Source of the DNA: a virus
Virus record (IMG/VR): IMGVR_UViG_3300042325_000414
Coordinates: 1-27,918 of that record
Length of the DNA stretch: 27,918 nt
Direction: 5' to 3' (one strand)
The notes beneath the pieces are model-generated. The model had not been told where the DNA came from. It was given only the letters and a program-made list of their open reading frames with translations, and did not search any database. Position 1 is the first letter of the stretch. Every line of letters starts with the position of its first letter. Position numbers and translations under genes: made by a program. This document shows positions 10,837-19,872 of the stretch, piece by piece.

Positions 10837-12120
10837 ATGGCAAGAACGTATGCGGTCAGCTTAGACCTTAATAAAAATGAGTTGCTAAATGCAAGAATTC
10901 AAAATTTAGCATCAGCACCATCAAGTCCAGTTACTGGTCAACTTTACTATAACAATGTTTCAAATATTCTGTTTTTCTATAACGGAACAGAGTGGACACC
11001 AGCATCTGGATCTACAGAAGTTATTCAAGACGTTATTGGTTCAACGGTAGTAGCAGGCACTGGCTTAACAGCAACATACAATGATCCAGATGGAAGCCAC
11101 ACTATAAGATTAAACGATACTGCTGTTACAGCAGGTTCGTACGGTTCGACAACAGCAATTCCTACATTTACAGTAGACGCTCAAGGTCGTTTAACTGCAG
11201 CAGGAACCGTAAGTGTAGCAACAAATCTTTCAATTGCTGGAGATACAGGAACAGACACAGTTGATCTACTTACAGATACACTTACAGTATCTGGCGGAGA
11301 AGGAATTGATGTAGCAGTAACAAATAACACAATTACTGTATCTGCAGAAGATGCGACATCTAGTAATAAGGGTGTTGCCTCATTTAGCGCAACAGATTTT
11401 ACAGTTACAGCAGGTGCTGTATCTCTTAATAAAGATCCAGTAATTACACTCTCAGGAGATGTAAGCGGATCTGCAACAATGACCAATTTAGGTGATGTAA
11501 CAATATCAACTACAATTGAGCCAAACTCTGTTGCCCTTGGTACAGATACAACTGGCAACTACATTGCAACAATTGCTGGAACAACAAATGAAATTGAAGT
11601 TTCAGGTTCTGGCTCAGAAAATTCAGCAGTTACAATTGGACTTCCAGACAATGTTGAGATTACTGGCAATTTACAGGTAGGTGGAAACCTTAATGTAATA
11701 GGAACAGTAAACTCTGTAAATACAACACAAATTAATATTGAAGACAATAAGGTTAAGCTAAATAGCAATGCAACAGGATCTCCAACAGCAGATGCTGGTA
11801 TTCTTGTAGAGCGTGGCACTTCGGCTGATGCTGAAATTCTTTGGAATGAGACATCTGATGTTTGGCAGATTGGTCAAGTTGGTGGAAGTTACCATAATAT
11901 TGCTAGAAAATATGCAACAACAATTGGTGACGGAACAGCTACATCTTATACAGTAACTCACAATCTAGCAACCAAAGATGTTACAGTACAAGTATTTGAA
12001 ACTAACGCAGACTACAATCAAATAGAAGCAGATGTTCAACATACATCAGATTCAGTAGTTACAATTAAATTTGCCGTAGCTCCGTCTTCTGGCGAATATA
12101 GAGTTGTTATTGTAGGATAA
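10837..12120 (+). CDS. tail-fibre protein (427 aa)
   Basis: The N-terminal block SSPVTGQLYYNNVSNILFFY and NGTEWTPASGS is a common fibre module. The middle is beta-repeat sequence rich in Thr, Ser, Val and Gly. INIEDNKVKLNSNATGSPTA (about residue 298 on) and GILVERGTSADAEILWNE make up another widespread fibre module, and the last 90 residues form a separate beta-rich tip (YATTIGDGTATSYTVTHN). AAAAGGAGAAG is a strong ribosome-binding site. Trimeric assembly is expected from the family. The next gene starts 1 nt after its stop. Confidence 0.8.
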   Translation: MARTYAVSLDLNKNELLNARIQNLASAPSSPVTGQLYYNNVSNILFFYNGTEWTPASGSTEVIQDVIGSTVVAGTGLTATYNDPDGSHTIRLNDTAVTAGSYGSTTAIPTFTVDAQGRLTAAGTVSVATNLSIAGDTGTDTVDLLTDTLTVSGGEGIDVAVTNNTITVSAEDATSSNKGVASFSATDFTVTAGAVSLNKDPVITLSGDVSGSATMTNLGDVTISTTIEPNSVALGTDTTGNYIATIAGTTNEIEVSGSGSENSAVTIGLPDNVEITGNLQVGGNLNVIGTVNSVNTTQINIEDNKVKLNSNATGSPTADAGILVERGTSADAEILWNETSDVWQIGQVGGSYHNIARKYATTIGDGTATSYTVTHNLATKDVTVQVFETNADYNQIEADVQHTSDSVVTIKFAVAPSSGEYRVVIVG

Positions 12121-12121
12121 A

Positions 12122-12487
12122 ATGTCAAGAAAATTTAAGTCTTTACTTAACTTAACTACACTCACTTCCGACCCTTTGGGGTCGGAAGGTGATGTGTTTT
12201 TTAATACAACAGATAAAGCCTTAAAAATTCATAACGGAACTACTTGGGTAACAATATCATCTAATACAGATCCAACTCCATTTTATATGCACACTCATAC
12301 TTATGATGGGGATGTCCATAGTATCGATATAGAAAATCCAGTAACATTCCAAGACATTAATTCAACAAATAATACACCATCTACTCCACTTCCAATTATT
12401 ATAGGAATGGATGGAGGAGATCCATCAGATACCCTAACAAATCCTTTATCGCAAGACTTAGATTTGTTTGATGGCGGAACATTATAA
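12122..12487 (+). CDS. short fibre-type protein (121 aa)
   Basis: Starts MSRKFKSLLNLTTLTSDPLG and then EGDVFFNTTDKALKIHNGTT, the same kind of module as at the start of the 427-aa fibre. The C-terminal 50 residues are acidic and Pro-rich (PFYMHTHTYDGDVHSIDIEN). A perfect 10-bp hairpin lies in its fifteenth to twenty-third codons (12165-12188). No obvious ribosome-binding site; probably coupled to the gene before it. Probably a fibre accessory part. Confidence 0.65.
   Translation: MSRKFKSLLNLTTLTSDPLGSEGDVFFNTTDKALKIHNGTTWVTISSNTDPTPFYMHTHTYDGDVHSIDIENPVTFQDINSTNNTPSTPLPIIIGMDGGDPSDTLTNPLSQDLDLFDGGTL
12165..12188 (+). other. perfect 10-bp GC-rich hairpin within a coding region
   Basis: CTTCCGACCC pairs fully with GGGTCGGAAG around a TTTG loop, about 45 nt into the gene at 12122-12487. 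Unusual GC content for this region. It may pause transcription or translation; there is no U-tract after it. Confidence 0.6.
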
Positions 12488-12539
12488 AAATAATACAGTA
12501 TAATTAAACATGTAAGCAAGCAGTGCCTTAGAGGTAAAA

Positions 12540-13091
12540 ATGACAACAAATTTTCCAACAAGCCTTGATAACTTAACTAATCCTAATTCTACAGATGAGT
12601 TAGTTGGTCATGCTCAACAGCATTCTAATGCTAATGATGCTATAGAAGCTTTACAAGTAAAAATAGGAATTAACGACTCTGCCAACATTAACTCTTTAGA
12701 TTACAAAATATCAACTTTAGAGGGTCAAGTCTCTAACATAGGAGATTTGACTACAGCCACAGAAACCTTGTTTGGACTAGAAGGAAATAATAATTTAGTT
12801 GTAGAAGGTATTGAAAACAAAACAACGGTAGATTCTTTTGACTCTACAGTTCACAGAACAGTTAAGTATGTTCTTCAAATTTCAAGGGGATCATATTACT
12901 ATTCTTCAGATATTTCAGTGTTGCAAGCAGGTAATGACATAAACATATCAGAATCTAACATCATATCAAACACAAATGATTCTTTGGCTACAGTCACATT
13001 TGAAAAGAATAGCGGTATAATAGCATTATGTGTAACTCCAGTTTCTACTGCAGTAACAGCAAGGTATTACAGAACGGCATTAAAAATATAG
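12540..13091 (+). CDS. fibre-associated protein (183 aa)
   Basis: MTTNFPTSLDNLTNPNSTDE, GHAQQHSNANDAIEALQVKI is a recognisable phage fibre N-terminal module, followed by a short coiled-coil-like heptad region (SLDYKISTLEGQVSNIGDLT) and a beta-rich C terminus ending VTARYYRTALKI. The end resembles the last domain of neighbouring fibres. AGAGG lies 7 nt before the ATG. A TATAAT at 12499-12504, without a clear -35, may drive this gene. Confidence 0.72.
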   Translation: MTTNFPTSLDNLTNPNSTDELVGHAQQHSNANDAIEALQVKIGINDSANINSLDYKISTLEGQVSNIGDLTTATETLFGLEGNNNLVVEGIENKTTVDSFDSTVHRTVKYVLQISRGSYYYSSDISVLQAGNDINISESNIISNTNDSLATVTFEKNSGIIALCVTPVSTAVTARYYRTALKI

Positions 13092-13109
13092 CAGTAAAAG
13101 GAGCAACAA

Positions 13110-14732
13110 ATGGCAACAGTAGATAAGAATTTTAGAGTTAAGAATGGATTAGTTGTTGAAGGATCAACAGCTACAGTAAACGGAAAAAATGTAGTAACAG
13201 CAGGCGTCGTTGACGCTAAGGGTGATTTAATTGTAGGTAGTGCAGATGATGCAGTAGCTCGTTTAGGCGTTGGCACAAATGGTCAAGTTCTTACAGCAGC
13301 ATCAGGTGCTACATACGGAGTTCAGTGGGCAGATCCAGCAGCTGTTGGTGTTTTTCAAACAGAAATTACTTTTGAAGGCGCAACAGCAGACGGTTTTGAA
13401 ACTACTCTTGTCGTAACTGACCCTACAGCAGACCGTACAATTACGCTTCCAGATGCAACTGGCACAGTAGCACTTACTTCAGATGTTACTACACACGCAA
13501 ATCTTACAGAAGCACACGGTGCAACTGGTGCGGTAGTTGGAACAACTAATACACAGACACTTACCAACAAGACTCTTACTTCTCCAGTAATTAATACACC
13601 TACTGGAATTACAAAGTCAGATGTTGGTCTTGGAAACGTAGACAACACTTCAGATGCAAACAAGCCAGTGTCTACTGCAACTCAAACAGCATTAGATCTT
13701 AAGGCCAACCTTTCTTCTCCAACATTAACTGGCACCCCGTTGGCTCCAACAGCAACAGCAGGAACCAATAATACACAAATTGCTACAACAGCATACGCAG
13801 ACGCAGCAGTAGCAGCACTTGTAGACGGTGCACCAGCACTTCTTAATACATTAAATGAATTAGCAGCAGCAATTAATGATGATGCTAGTTTTACTACAAC
13901 AATTACAACCTCAATTGGCCTAAAGGCTCCTATTGATTCCCCAACATTTACAGGTACAGTAACACTACCTTTAGGAACCGTTACTTCTGGAATGATTTTA
14001 GATGGAACAATTGCAACAGCAGACATTGCTGATTCAGCAATTACATCTGCTAAAATTGCAGATGGAACAATTGTAGACGCAGATATTAACGCATCAGCAG
14101 CCATTGCCCAGTCTAAGGTTGCAAATCTTACAACAGATCTTGGTCTCAAGGCTCCACTTGCTTCTCCAGACTTAACTGGAACACCTACTGCACCAACTGC
14201 AGCAGCAAATACAAATACAACCCAGATTGCAACCACAGCTTTTGCTAAGGCAGAAGCAGATGCTGCTCAATCAGCAGCAGAGGCCACAGCAGCCGCAGAC
14301 GCTACTTCAAAGGCTAACGCAGCCCAGTCAGCAGCAGAATCTACAGCAGCAACAGCTAATACAGCACAGCAAAACGGAACTACATCATTTACAGCAATAA
14401 ATTATAACTCTGTTGCCAAGCAAGTTGCCGCAACAACTGGAAACATTGTAACAGCAGCAGAAACAACAGCTATTTCATGGACAGCTGTAGACTACCGAAG
14501 CGCTAAGTTTGTAGTTAAAGTAAAAAATGGTGTACATACTCAGGTATCAGACCTAGTAGTTACACTTGATACTGCAAATAACGTAGCAGTTTCTGAATAT
14601 GGAATTACATATTCAAACGGAACAGAATTAGCAGCAGTAACAGCAGATTATTCTGGATCAGATGTAAGAATTAGAGTAACACCAGCAAACGATAACACAG
14701 AAGTTATTGTTGTTGGAACATTAATTAAATAA
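13110..14732 (+). CDS. long tail-fibre protein (540 aa)
   Basis: N-terminal MATVDKNFRVKNGLVVEG is shared with the protein at 14795. Then GDLIVGSADDAVARLGVGTN, a common fibre module, and repeated SPTFTGT / LTGTP units. An Ala-rich helix AEADAAQSAAEATAAADATS (about residues 388-430) probably forms a trimeric coiled coil, and a beta-rich tip follows. The segment NTPTGITKSDVGLGNVDNTS (about residues 163-182) occurs almost identically in the 1049-aa fibre, also at DNA level. AAAGGAG precedes the ATG. Confidence 0.8.
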   Translation: MATVDKNFRVKNGLVVEGSTATVNGKNVVTAGVVDAKGDLIVGSADDAVARLGVGTNGQVLTAASGATYGVQWADPAAVGVFQTEITFEGATADGFETTLVVTDPTADRTITLPDATGTVALTSDVTTHANLTEAHGATGAVVGTTNTQTLTNKTLTSPVINTPTGITKSDVGLGNVDNTSDANKPVSTATQTALDLKANLSSPTLTGTPLAPTATAGTNNTQIATTAYADAAVAALVDGAPALLNTLNELAAAINDDASFTTTITTSIGLKAPIDSPTFTGTVTLPLGTVTSGMILDGTIATADIADSAITSAKIADGTIVDADINASAAIAQSKVANLTTDLGLKAPLASPDLTGTPTAPTAAANTNTTQIATTAFAKAEADAAQSAAEATAAADATSKANAAQSAAESTAATANTAQQNGTTSFTAINYNSVAKQVAATTGNIVTAAETTAISWTAVDYRSAKFVVKVKNGVHTQVSDLVVTLDTANNVAVSEYGITYSNGTELAAVTADYSGSDVRIRVTPANDNTEVIVVGTLIK

Positions 14733-14747
14733 TTAAATAAAAGGTAA

Positions 14748-14780
14748 GGGGTCCTTTCAAAACCCCAAAACAATTAGGGG
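14748..14780 (+). promoter_or_regulatory. alternative GGGG/CCCC/GGGG pairing in a leader
   Basis: GGGG (14748-14751), CCCC (14763-14766) and GGGG (14777-14780) allow two exclusive hairpins. The second would hide AGGGG, the only ribosome-binding-like sequence before the ATG at 14795. Possibly a simple translational switch; short stems make it uncertain. Confidence 0.3.
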
Positions 14781-14794
14781 ATATGTGAACTTAA

Positions 14795-15154
14795 ATGTCT
14801 ACAACAGATAAAAGTTTTAAAGTAAAGAATGGACTCAATGTAGCAGGAACTGCCACATTTGGGTCTAGTGTTGTTTTAGGCGAAACACCCCTTAGATTTG
14901 ATACAGCAACAAATAAACTACAAATACAGCTAAATGGAACTTGGTCTCCTATAGCATTTACAGCAGATATTCCAGATTTAACCCAACAATTATCTTTTAT
15001 GGATATTGGATTATCTATTGATTATAATGGTCAGCCTACTTATATAATTCAGGCTAATGGAGTAACAATATCTGGAGATAGCAAGTTTGTAGTTGGAGGA
15101 TTAGTGGAAACCGAGTCATTTGATTTAGTTTTTGATTCAGGAGTAATACAGTAG
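14795..15154 (+). CDS. short fibre-type protein (119 aa), partial paralogue of 13110
   Basis: Begins MSTTDKSFKVKNGLNVAGTA, closely matching the first 18 residues of the 540-aa fibre, then PLRFDTATNKLQIQLNGTWS, and a short beta-rich end. It looks like a fibre base with a small cap. The ribosome-binding site is weak (see the leader at 14748-14780). It may assemble with the longer fibres or be an alternative adaptor. Confidence 0.68.
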   Translation: MSTTDKSFKVKNGLNVAGTATFGSSVVLGETPLRFDTATNKLQIQLNGTWSPIAFTADIPDLTQQLSFMDIGLSIDYNGQPTYIIQANGVTISGDSKFVVGGLVETESFDLVFDSGVIQ

Positions 15155-15169
15155 TTTTAATGAAATAAA

Positions 15170-15178
15170 TGCTATAAT
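15170..15178 (+). promoter_or_regulatory. extended -10 promoter (TGC-TATAAT) before the largest fibre gene
   Basis: TGC-TATAAT at 15170-15178 with no clear -35, identical to the extended -10 at 5015-5023. AAAAGGGG follows as ribosome-binding site for the gene at 15209. Confidence 0.5.
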
Positions 15179-15208
15179 AGCAAATACGGCAGTAAAAGGG
15201 GTAATAAA

Positions 15209-18200
15209 ATGTCAACAGTAAGAATTCAAGTAAGAAGAGGCGTTTCAACAGGATCAGGATCTTGGTATTCAGTAAATCCAACTTTAGCAGCAGGCGAAAT
15301 TGGTCTGGAAACAGATACTGGTAATTTTAAATTTGGTAATAACGTAGATGCGTGGAATGATCTTCCTTATGCTTTAGCAGATTCTTTAGCAGATTATATT
15401 CCTCTTTCTCAAAAGGGTGTAGCTTCTGGTATAGCCTCTCTGGATTCAAGCGGATTTGTTCCAACAGCACAGCTTCCCCCTTTAGCTAAAGTTACTGTTT
15501 CTTCCGTTGCTGATCAAACTGCTAGATTAGCCCTTACTGCTGAAATTGGCGATATTGCAATTCAGACCGATACAGGCGCTTCATATGTTCTTCAAACAGC
15601 AGGAGCATCAACAAATGCTAACTGGAAAGAATTAGTCGGAAACGAAAAAGTACAAGATGTTATTGGAGCAATGCTTTCAGGAAATACTGAAACTGGCATT
15701 ACCGTAACATATGAAGATTCAGACGGAACAATTGATTTTGTAGTAGCAGATCAATTTAGTACTCATACAACATCGGATCTTGCTGAAGGAACAAATTTAT
15801 ATTATACAACTGAAAGAGCACAAGATGCAGTTGGAGAAGCAGTAGGCACAGGATTATCTTATAATGATACAACTGGTGCCATATCAGTAAATACCGAAAC
15901 AATTCAAGCAAGGGTTGCAAATGTCACAGATGTTGAAATAGGGTATCTAGATGGCGTAACCTCAGCAATTCAAACTCAAATTGATGCTAAGTCTCCCCTT
16001 ACTTCTCCAACATTTACTGGAACAGTTTCTGCAGCAGACCTAACACTTTCTGGAAACTTAACAGTTAATGGAACAACTACTACTGTAAATAGCACAGCGG
16101 TAAATGTAAATAATCAAGTAATTTTTGAAGGTGCTACCGCTGATGCATTTGAAACAACATTAACTACTGTTGAGCCAACAGCAGATAGAAGCGTTTCACT
16201 TCCAGATGCTTCAGGATCAATTGTTTTAGCAGATAACACCGAAATTTTATCAAACAAAACAATTAACTTTAATGCAAATACATTAACCGCTACGATTGCT
16301 CAATTAAATACTGCTGTCAGCGATGCGGACCTAGCCACACTTGTTGGAGTAGAAACATTAACAAATAAAACTTTAACTTCTCCAAAAATTAATGAAGAAG
16401 TAGCACTCACAGCAACATCCACAGAGCTAAATGTTCTTGATGGAATCACCTCATCTACAGCCGAACTAAACATTCTTGATGGCGTAACATCTTCAACCGC
16501 AGAATTAAACACTCTTGATGGAATTACAGCAACCACTGCAGAATTAAATATACTCGATGGCGTTGTTGCAAGCACAGCAGAAATAAATAAACTTGCTGGA
16601 GTTACTGCAACTTCAGCTGAAATTAATACTTTAACTGGAATTACTTCTACCGCTGCAGAATTAAATATTCTTGACGGAGCAACATTATCTGTAACCGAAT
16701 TAAATTATGTTGATGGCGTTACTTCAGCCATTCAAACACAGCTAAACAATAAGCAAGCAGTTGTTGCCGATGTGTCAGATACTGAAATTGGATATCTAAA
16801 TGGTGTCACTTCAGCTATTCAGACTCAGATAGATGCTAAAGCACCACTAGCCTCACCAACATTTACAGGTACTGTAACACTTCCTGCAAATACAATTTCA
16901 CAAGTTCATATAAGTGATGACTCAATTGGAACAAATGAAATTGGTGGACTTGCGGTTACAACTGAAAAAATTGCCGATAGCGCAGTTACTTCAGCCAAAA
17001 TTGCAACAGGAACAATTGTCAATGAAGACATTAATTCTTCGGCAGCGATTGATTGGACTAAATTAGCAATATCTTCAACAGTATCTGCTATAGAAGCTGG
17101 ATATTTAGATGGAGTCACAGGCGCAATTCAAACACAATTAGATGGAAAGCAAGCAACTGTTGCTAATGTTTCAGATGTTGAAATTGGATATCTTGATGGT
17201 GTTACTTCAAGCATTCAAACACAGCTAGATGCTAAGTCAACTGCTTCTAAAACTGAAACTCTAACTAACAAAACTTTAACCTCTCCAGTAATTAATACAC
17301 CTACTGGAATCACAAAATCAGATGTTGGACTTGGAAATGTTGACAATACAGCAGATTCAAACAAGCCTGTTTCTACTGCTACACAAACAGCACTTGATCT
17401 TAAGTTAGCACTTGCTGGTGGAACAATGACAGGGGCCATCACTTTGCATGCTGACCCATCATCTTCACTGCATGCTGCAACAAAGCAGTATGTTGACAAC
17501 ACAGCATCAGGAGTTATTGCAAAGCCACAAGTTCTTGGAGCAACTACAGCAAACATTGATGCTACATACAGCAATGGTACAGCTGGAGTAGGTGCAACTC
17601 TTACACACAATACAAACGGAGTATTTCCTGCAGAATCAGGTGGAGCATCAGGTTGGGCAGTTGGAAAAGGTATTCTTGTAAAGAATCAAACTAATAAGGC
17701 TCAAAATGGTAGATACTACGTCTCAAATATGGGATCTATTTCAACACCTTATGTTCTTACTCGTTGTACATATTGTGATGAAGCATCAGAGATTCCAGGT
17801 GCATACATATTCGTACAAGATGGAACAAACGCTGGAACTGGCTGGATTCAAGTAGTTGCAGACCCTGCAACATTTGTTGTTGGAACAGATAACATTGATG
17901 TATTCCAGTTCTCAGGTTCAGGAACAATCACAGCAGGAACAAATATTTCTGTAAGCGGAAATGAAATTTCAGTAATCGCAACTCCATCACTTTCTGGCGT
18001 AGCATTTACAGACGGTACACAGACAAAAGAAGGAACTCCTTCTCGTACACCAATTATTCAAAAGACAGCAGCATATACTTTGTCAGCCCTTACTGAAAGA
18101 GATTCATTAATTGAGGTATCTTCAGCAACTGGTGTAACAATATCAATTCCTGTAGATGCTACTCTAAACTACCCAATCGGAACATCTATTGATATTCTTC

Positions 18201-18358
18201 AAACTGGAGCGGGACAGGTAACAATTGCTGCAGTAACACCAGGAACAACAACAGTAAATGCAACACCTGGCTTAAAACTTCGTACAACTTGGTCATCTGC
18301 AACTCTCTTTAAGAGAGCAGCAAATACTTGGGTAGTCTTTGGCGATCTAACAGCGTAA
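15209..18358 (+). CDS. very long tail-fibre protein (1049 aa)
   Basis: N terminus IQVRRGVSTGSGSWYSVNPT, LAAGEIGLETDTGNFKFGNN matches the Mtd N-terminal type domain that binds fibres to the tail. Then come repeated modules: IGYLDGVTSAIQTQIDAK-like units (five copies), eight 13-residue units of the ELNILDGV type (residues 401-504), SPTFTGTV units, and ITKSDVGLGNVDNT shared with the 540-aa fibre. The C-terminal third (from about residue 770) is non-repetitive and probably carries the receptor-binding tip, ending KRAANTWVVFGDLTA. AAAAGGGG is 8 nt before the ATG. It is the main candidate for host recognition. Confidence 0.85.
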   Translation: MSTVRIQVRRGVSTGSGSWYSVNPTLAAGEIGLETDTGNFKFGNNVDAWNDLPYALADSLADYIPLSQKGVASGIASLDSSGFVPTAQLPPLAKVTVSSVADQTARLALTAEIGDIAIQTDTGASYVLQTAGASTNANWKELVGNEKVQDVIGAMLSGNTETGITVTYEDSDGTIDFVVADQFSTHTTSDLAEGTNLYYTTERAQDAVGEAVGTGLSYNDTTGAISVNTETIQARVANVTDVEIGYLDGVTSAIQTQIDAKSPLTSPTFTGTVSAADLTLSGNLTVNGTTTTVNSTAVNVNNQVIFEGATADAFETTLTTVEPTADRSVSLPDASGSIVLADNTEILSNKTINFNANTLTATIAQLNTAVSDADLATLVGVETLTNKTLTSPKINEEVALTATSTELNVLDGITSSTAELNILDGVTSSTAELNTLDGITATTAELNILDGVVASTAEINKLAGVTATSAEINTLTGITSTAAELNILDGATLSVTELNYVDGVTSAIQTQLNNKQAVVADVSDTEIGYLNGVTSAIQTQIDAKAPLASPTFTGTVTLPANTISQVHISDDSIGTNEIGGLAVTTEKIADSAVTSAKIATGTIVNEDINSSAAIDWTKLAISSTVSAIEAGYLDGVTGAIQTQLDGKQATVANVSDVEIGYLDGVTSSIQTQLDAKSTASKTETLTNKTLTSPVINTPTGITKSDVGLGNVDNTADSNKPVSTATQTALDLKLALAGGTMTGAITLHADPSSSLHAATKQYVDNTASGVIAKPQVLGATTANIDATYSNGTAGVGATLTHNTNGVFPAESGGASGWAVGKGILVKNQTNKAQNGRYYVSNMGSISTPYVLTRCTYCDEASEIPGAYIFVQDGTNAGTGWIQVVADPATFVVGTDNIDVFQFSGSGTITAGTNISVSGNEISVIATPSLSGVAFTDGTQTKEGTPSRTPIIQKTAAYTLSALTERDSLIEVSSATGVTISIPVDATLNYPIGTSIDILQTGAGQVTIAAVTPGTTTVNATPGLKLRTTWSSATLFKRAANTWVVFGDLTA
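16409..16720 (+). repeat. eight 39-bp coding repeats (13-residue units)
   Basis: Units such as TSSTAELNILDGV follow one another without gaps over 312 bp in the 1049-aa fibre. DNA copies have diverged at third positions, so the array is old rather than a recent expansion. Confidence 0.8.
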
Positions 18359-18387
18359 TAAAAATTCAATAAAAATAGGAGATATAA

Positions 18388-19368
18388 ATGGCATCAGGAA
18401 AAAAGATAGGTAAGAAGTCACAAGCTTCAAATGACTTTTTAGAGCCAATGGCTCCTACTAGTGTAACAGCAACAGATGTTGGAACTGGAAGAGCTTTTAA
18501 TAATGGCGCCGCAACAGTATCTTTTTCTTTACCCGCATTATCTCCAGCAGCTACATCATTTACCGTAACCTCATCTCCTGGAGGCTATACTGGAACTGGA
18601 TCATCTTCTCCAATTACAGTATCTGGTCTTCAGTCTGCCACGGCTTACACATTTACCGCAACAGCATCAAATGCCGCAGGAACATCTGTAGCATCTTCTG
18701 CCTCAGCTTCAATTACAGCTACTACAGTTCCTGCTCAGATGTCTGCTCCAACTCCAACTGCTGGAGTTAATCAAAACTCAATTGCTTTCTCAGCACCAGC
18801 AACTGGTGGAAAAACAATTTCAGGATATAATATTTCTGGCTCTGATGGAACTTCTGGTTCTGGGGCGACTTCTCCAATTGTTATTGGTGATACTGCTAAT
18901 ACATCACAAACATACACAATTACTGCAACTAATGCTAATGGAACTTCTGTTGTCTCTAATGCTTCTGGATCCATTACTACATTGGCTCCGTTCTTCCCAC
19001 CATTCTTCCCACCGTTCTTCCCACCGTTCTTCCCGTTCTTCCCACCATTCTTCCCGTTCTTCCCACCATTCTTCCCACCATTCTTCCCACCATTCTTCCC
19101 ACCGTTCTTCCCGTTCTTCCCATTCTTCCCATTCTTCCCACCATTCTTCCCACCATTCTTCCCGTTCTTTCCACCATTCTTCCCACCGTTCTTCCCACCG
19201 TTCTTCCCGTTCTTCCCACCATTCTTCCCACCATTCTTCCCACCATTCTTCCCATCATTTGGATCTAGGTACTACTGTACTGGATCAGATGTTTACTACT
19301 ACGGAACCCCAGGCTGTAGCTATCCTGGCCAATGTACTACATCTATGACAAGTGGAGGCTCTTGCTAA
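18388..19368 (+). CDS. fibronectin-III protein with an 89-residue Phe/Pro-only tract (326 aa)
   Basis: Residues about 20-110 and 115-198 are two fibronectin type III domains (AYTFTATASNAAGTSVAS and TYTITATNANGTSVVS mark their ends). Residues 201-289 consist only of Phe and Pro: 24 FF pairs separated by P or PP (48 F, 41 P). The last 37 residues carry four Cys (297, 310, 316, 326) and Tyr-rich sequence, perhaps a disulphide-closed tip. AGGAG precedes the ATG. No signal peptide. It is probably a surface or fibre component that contacts hydrophobic surfaces or sugars. The prolines are obvious candidate substrates for the P4H-type enzymes encoded 0.8 kb downstream; that link is inference. Confidence 0.75.
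   Translation: MASGKKIGKKSQASNDFLEPMAPTSVTATDVGTGRAFNNGAATVSFSLPALSPAATSFTVTSSPGGYTGTGSSSPITVSGLQSATAYTFTATASNAAGTSVASSASASITATTVPAQMSAPTPTAGVNQNSIAFSAPATGGKTISGYNISGSDGTSGSGATSPIVIGDTANTSQTYTITATNANGTSVVSNASGSITTLAPFFPPFFPPFFPPFFPFFPPFFPFFPPFFPPFFPPFFPPFFPFFPFFPFFPPFFPPFFPFFPPFFPPFFPPFFPFFPPFFPPFFPPFFPSFGSRYYCTGSDVYYYGTPGCSYPGQCTTSMTSGGSC
18988..19254 (+). repeat. FFP/FFPP codon repeat, 267 bp
   Basis: Built from TTCTTC alternating with CCA, CCG or both. Codons are almost uniform (TTC; a single TTT) although TTT is common elsewhere in this AT-rich window, which points to recent expansion by slippage. The coding strand is nearly all pyrimidine. Length probably varies between relatives. Confidence 0.9.
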
Positions 19369-19395
19369 TGATATATAGAAAAGAAAAGAGATAAT

Positions 19396-19833
19396 ATGAT
19401 TACTGACTTAGACATTACTTATAACTATGATAGAGATAATCTAAAAGGAGCTCCTTTAGTTTTTGTTATTGATGGAGAGTGCCTGTATGATTATGTGTTT
19501 ACAGAAGAGGGTGTTGACCTTCTTACAAAAAATAAGGGAATACGCAATGTTTCTAGTGAACATCCATCACATGATGGCTCCACTCTTGAGATTATCAAAG
19601 AAAATGATGAAGTTGAGTTATACCAAACTAATGAATATTTTGGTTCAATTTTATTAAGCGAACCTCTTATAGTAAATTCAACTCATTATCCTTATGGTCA
19701 TTATGTTAGATCACCTTATGCATCCTTTGACGGAGAAAAGTTTATTATTAAAAATATAACAGTTCATGGAGATTATCAATTAACTGAGTGGCATATAAAA
19801 AACCCAAATCACCCTAACTATGTAGCTCCATAA
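19396..19833 (+). CDS. hypothetical protein (145 aa)
   Basis: Starts MITDLDITYNYDRDNLKGAP and ends with ITVHGDYQLTEWHIKNPNHP. Mixed alpha/beta composition with no membrane segment; His and Tyr cluster around STHYPYGHYVRSPYASFDG, which could be a metal or ligand site. AAAGAGA stands near the start. It lies between the FF/PP protein and the oxygenase block, in the same direction. I do not recognise a family. Confidence 0.75.
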   Translation: MITDLDITYNYDRDNLKGAPLVFVIDGECLYDYVFTEEGVDLLTKNKGIRNVSSEHPSHDGSTLEIIKENDEVELYQTNEYFGSILLSEPLIVNSTHYPYGHYVRSPYASFDGEKFIIKNITVHGDYQLTEWHIKNPNHPNYVAP

Positions 19834-19842
19834 AAATACCTA

Positions 19843-19851
19843 TGATACAAT
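19843..19851 (+). promoter_or_regulatory. extended -10 promoter (TGA-TACAAT)
   Basis: TGA-TACAAT, identical to the element at 4761-4769. It lies 21 nt upstream of the ATG at 19873, with AAAAAGGG as ribosome-binding site. Confidence 0.45.
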
Positions 19852-19872
19852 TAAAATAAAAAGGGTATAATT

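Noticed and set aside
18988-19254. CRISPR array
   Set aside because: The repeats are 9-12 bp codon repeats with no spacers and in-frame inside a gene.
18977-19348. Other-frame ORFs through the F/P repeat (SHHSS and GRMVGR repeats)
   Set aside because: They are frame shadows of the periodic DNA; only the FFP frame continues into sensible N- and C-terminal domains.
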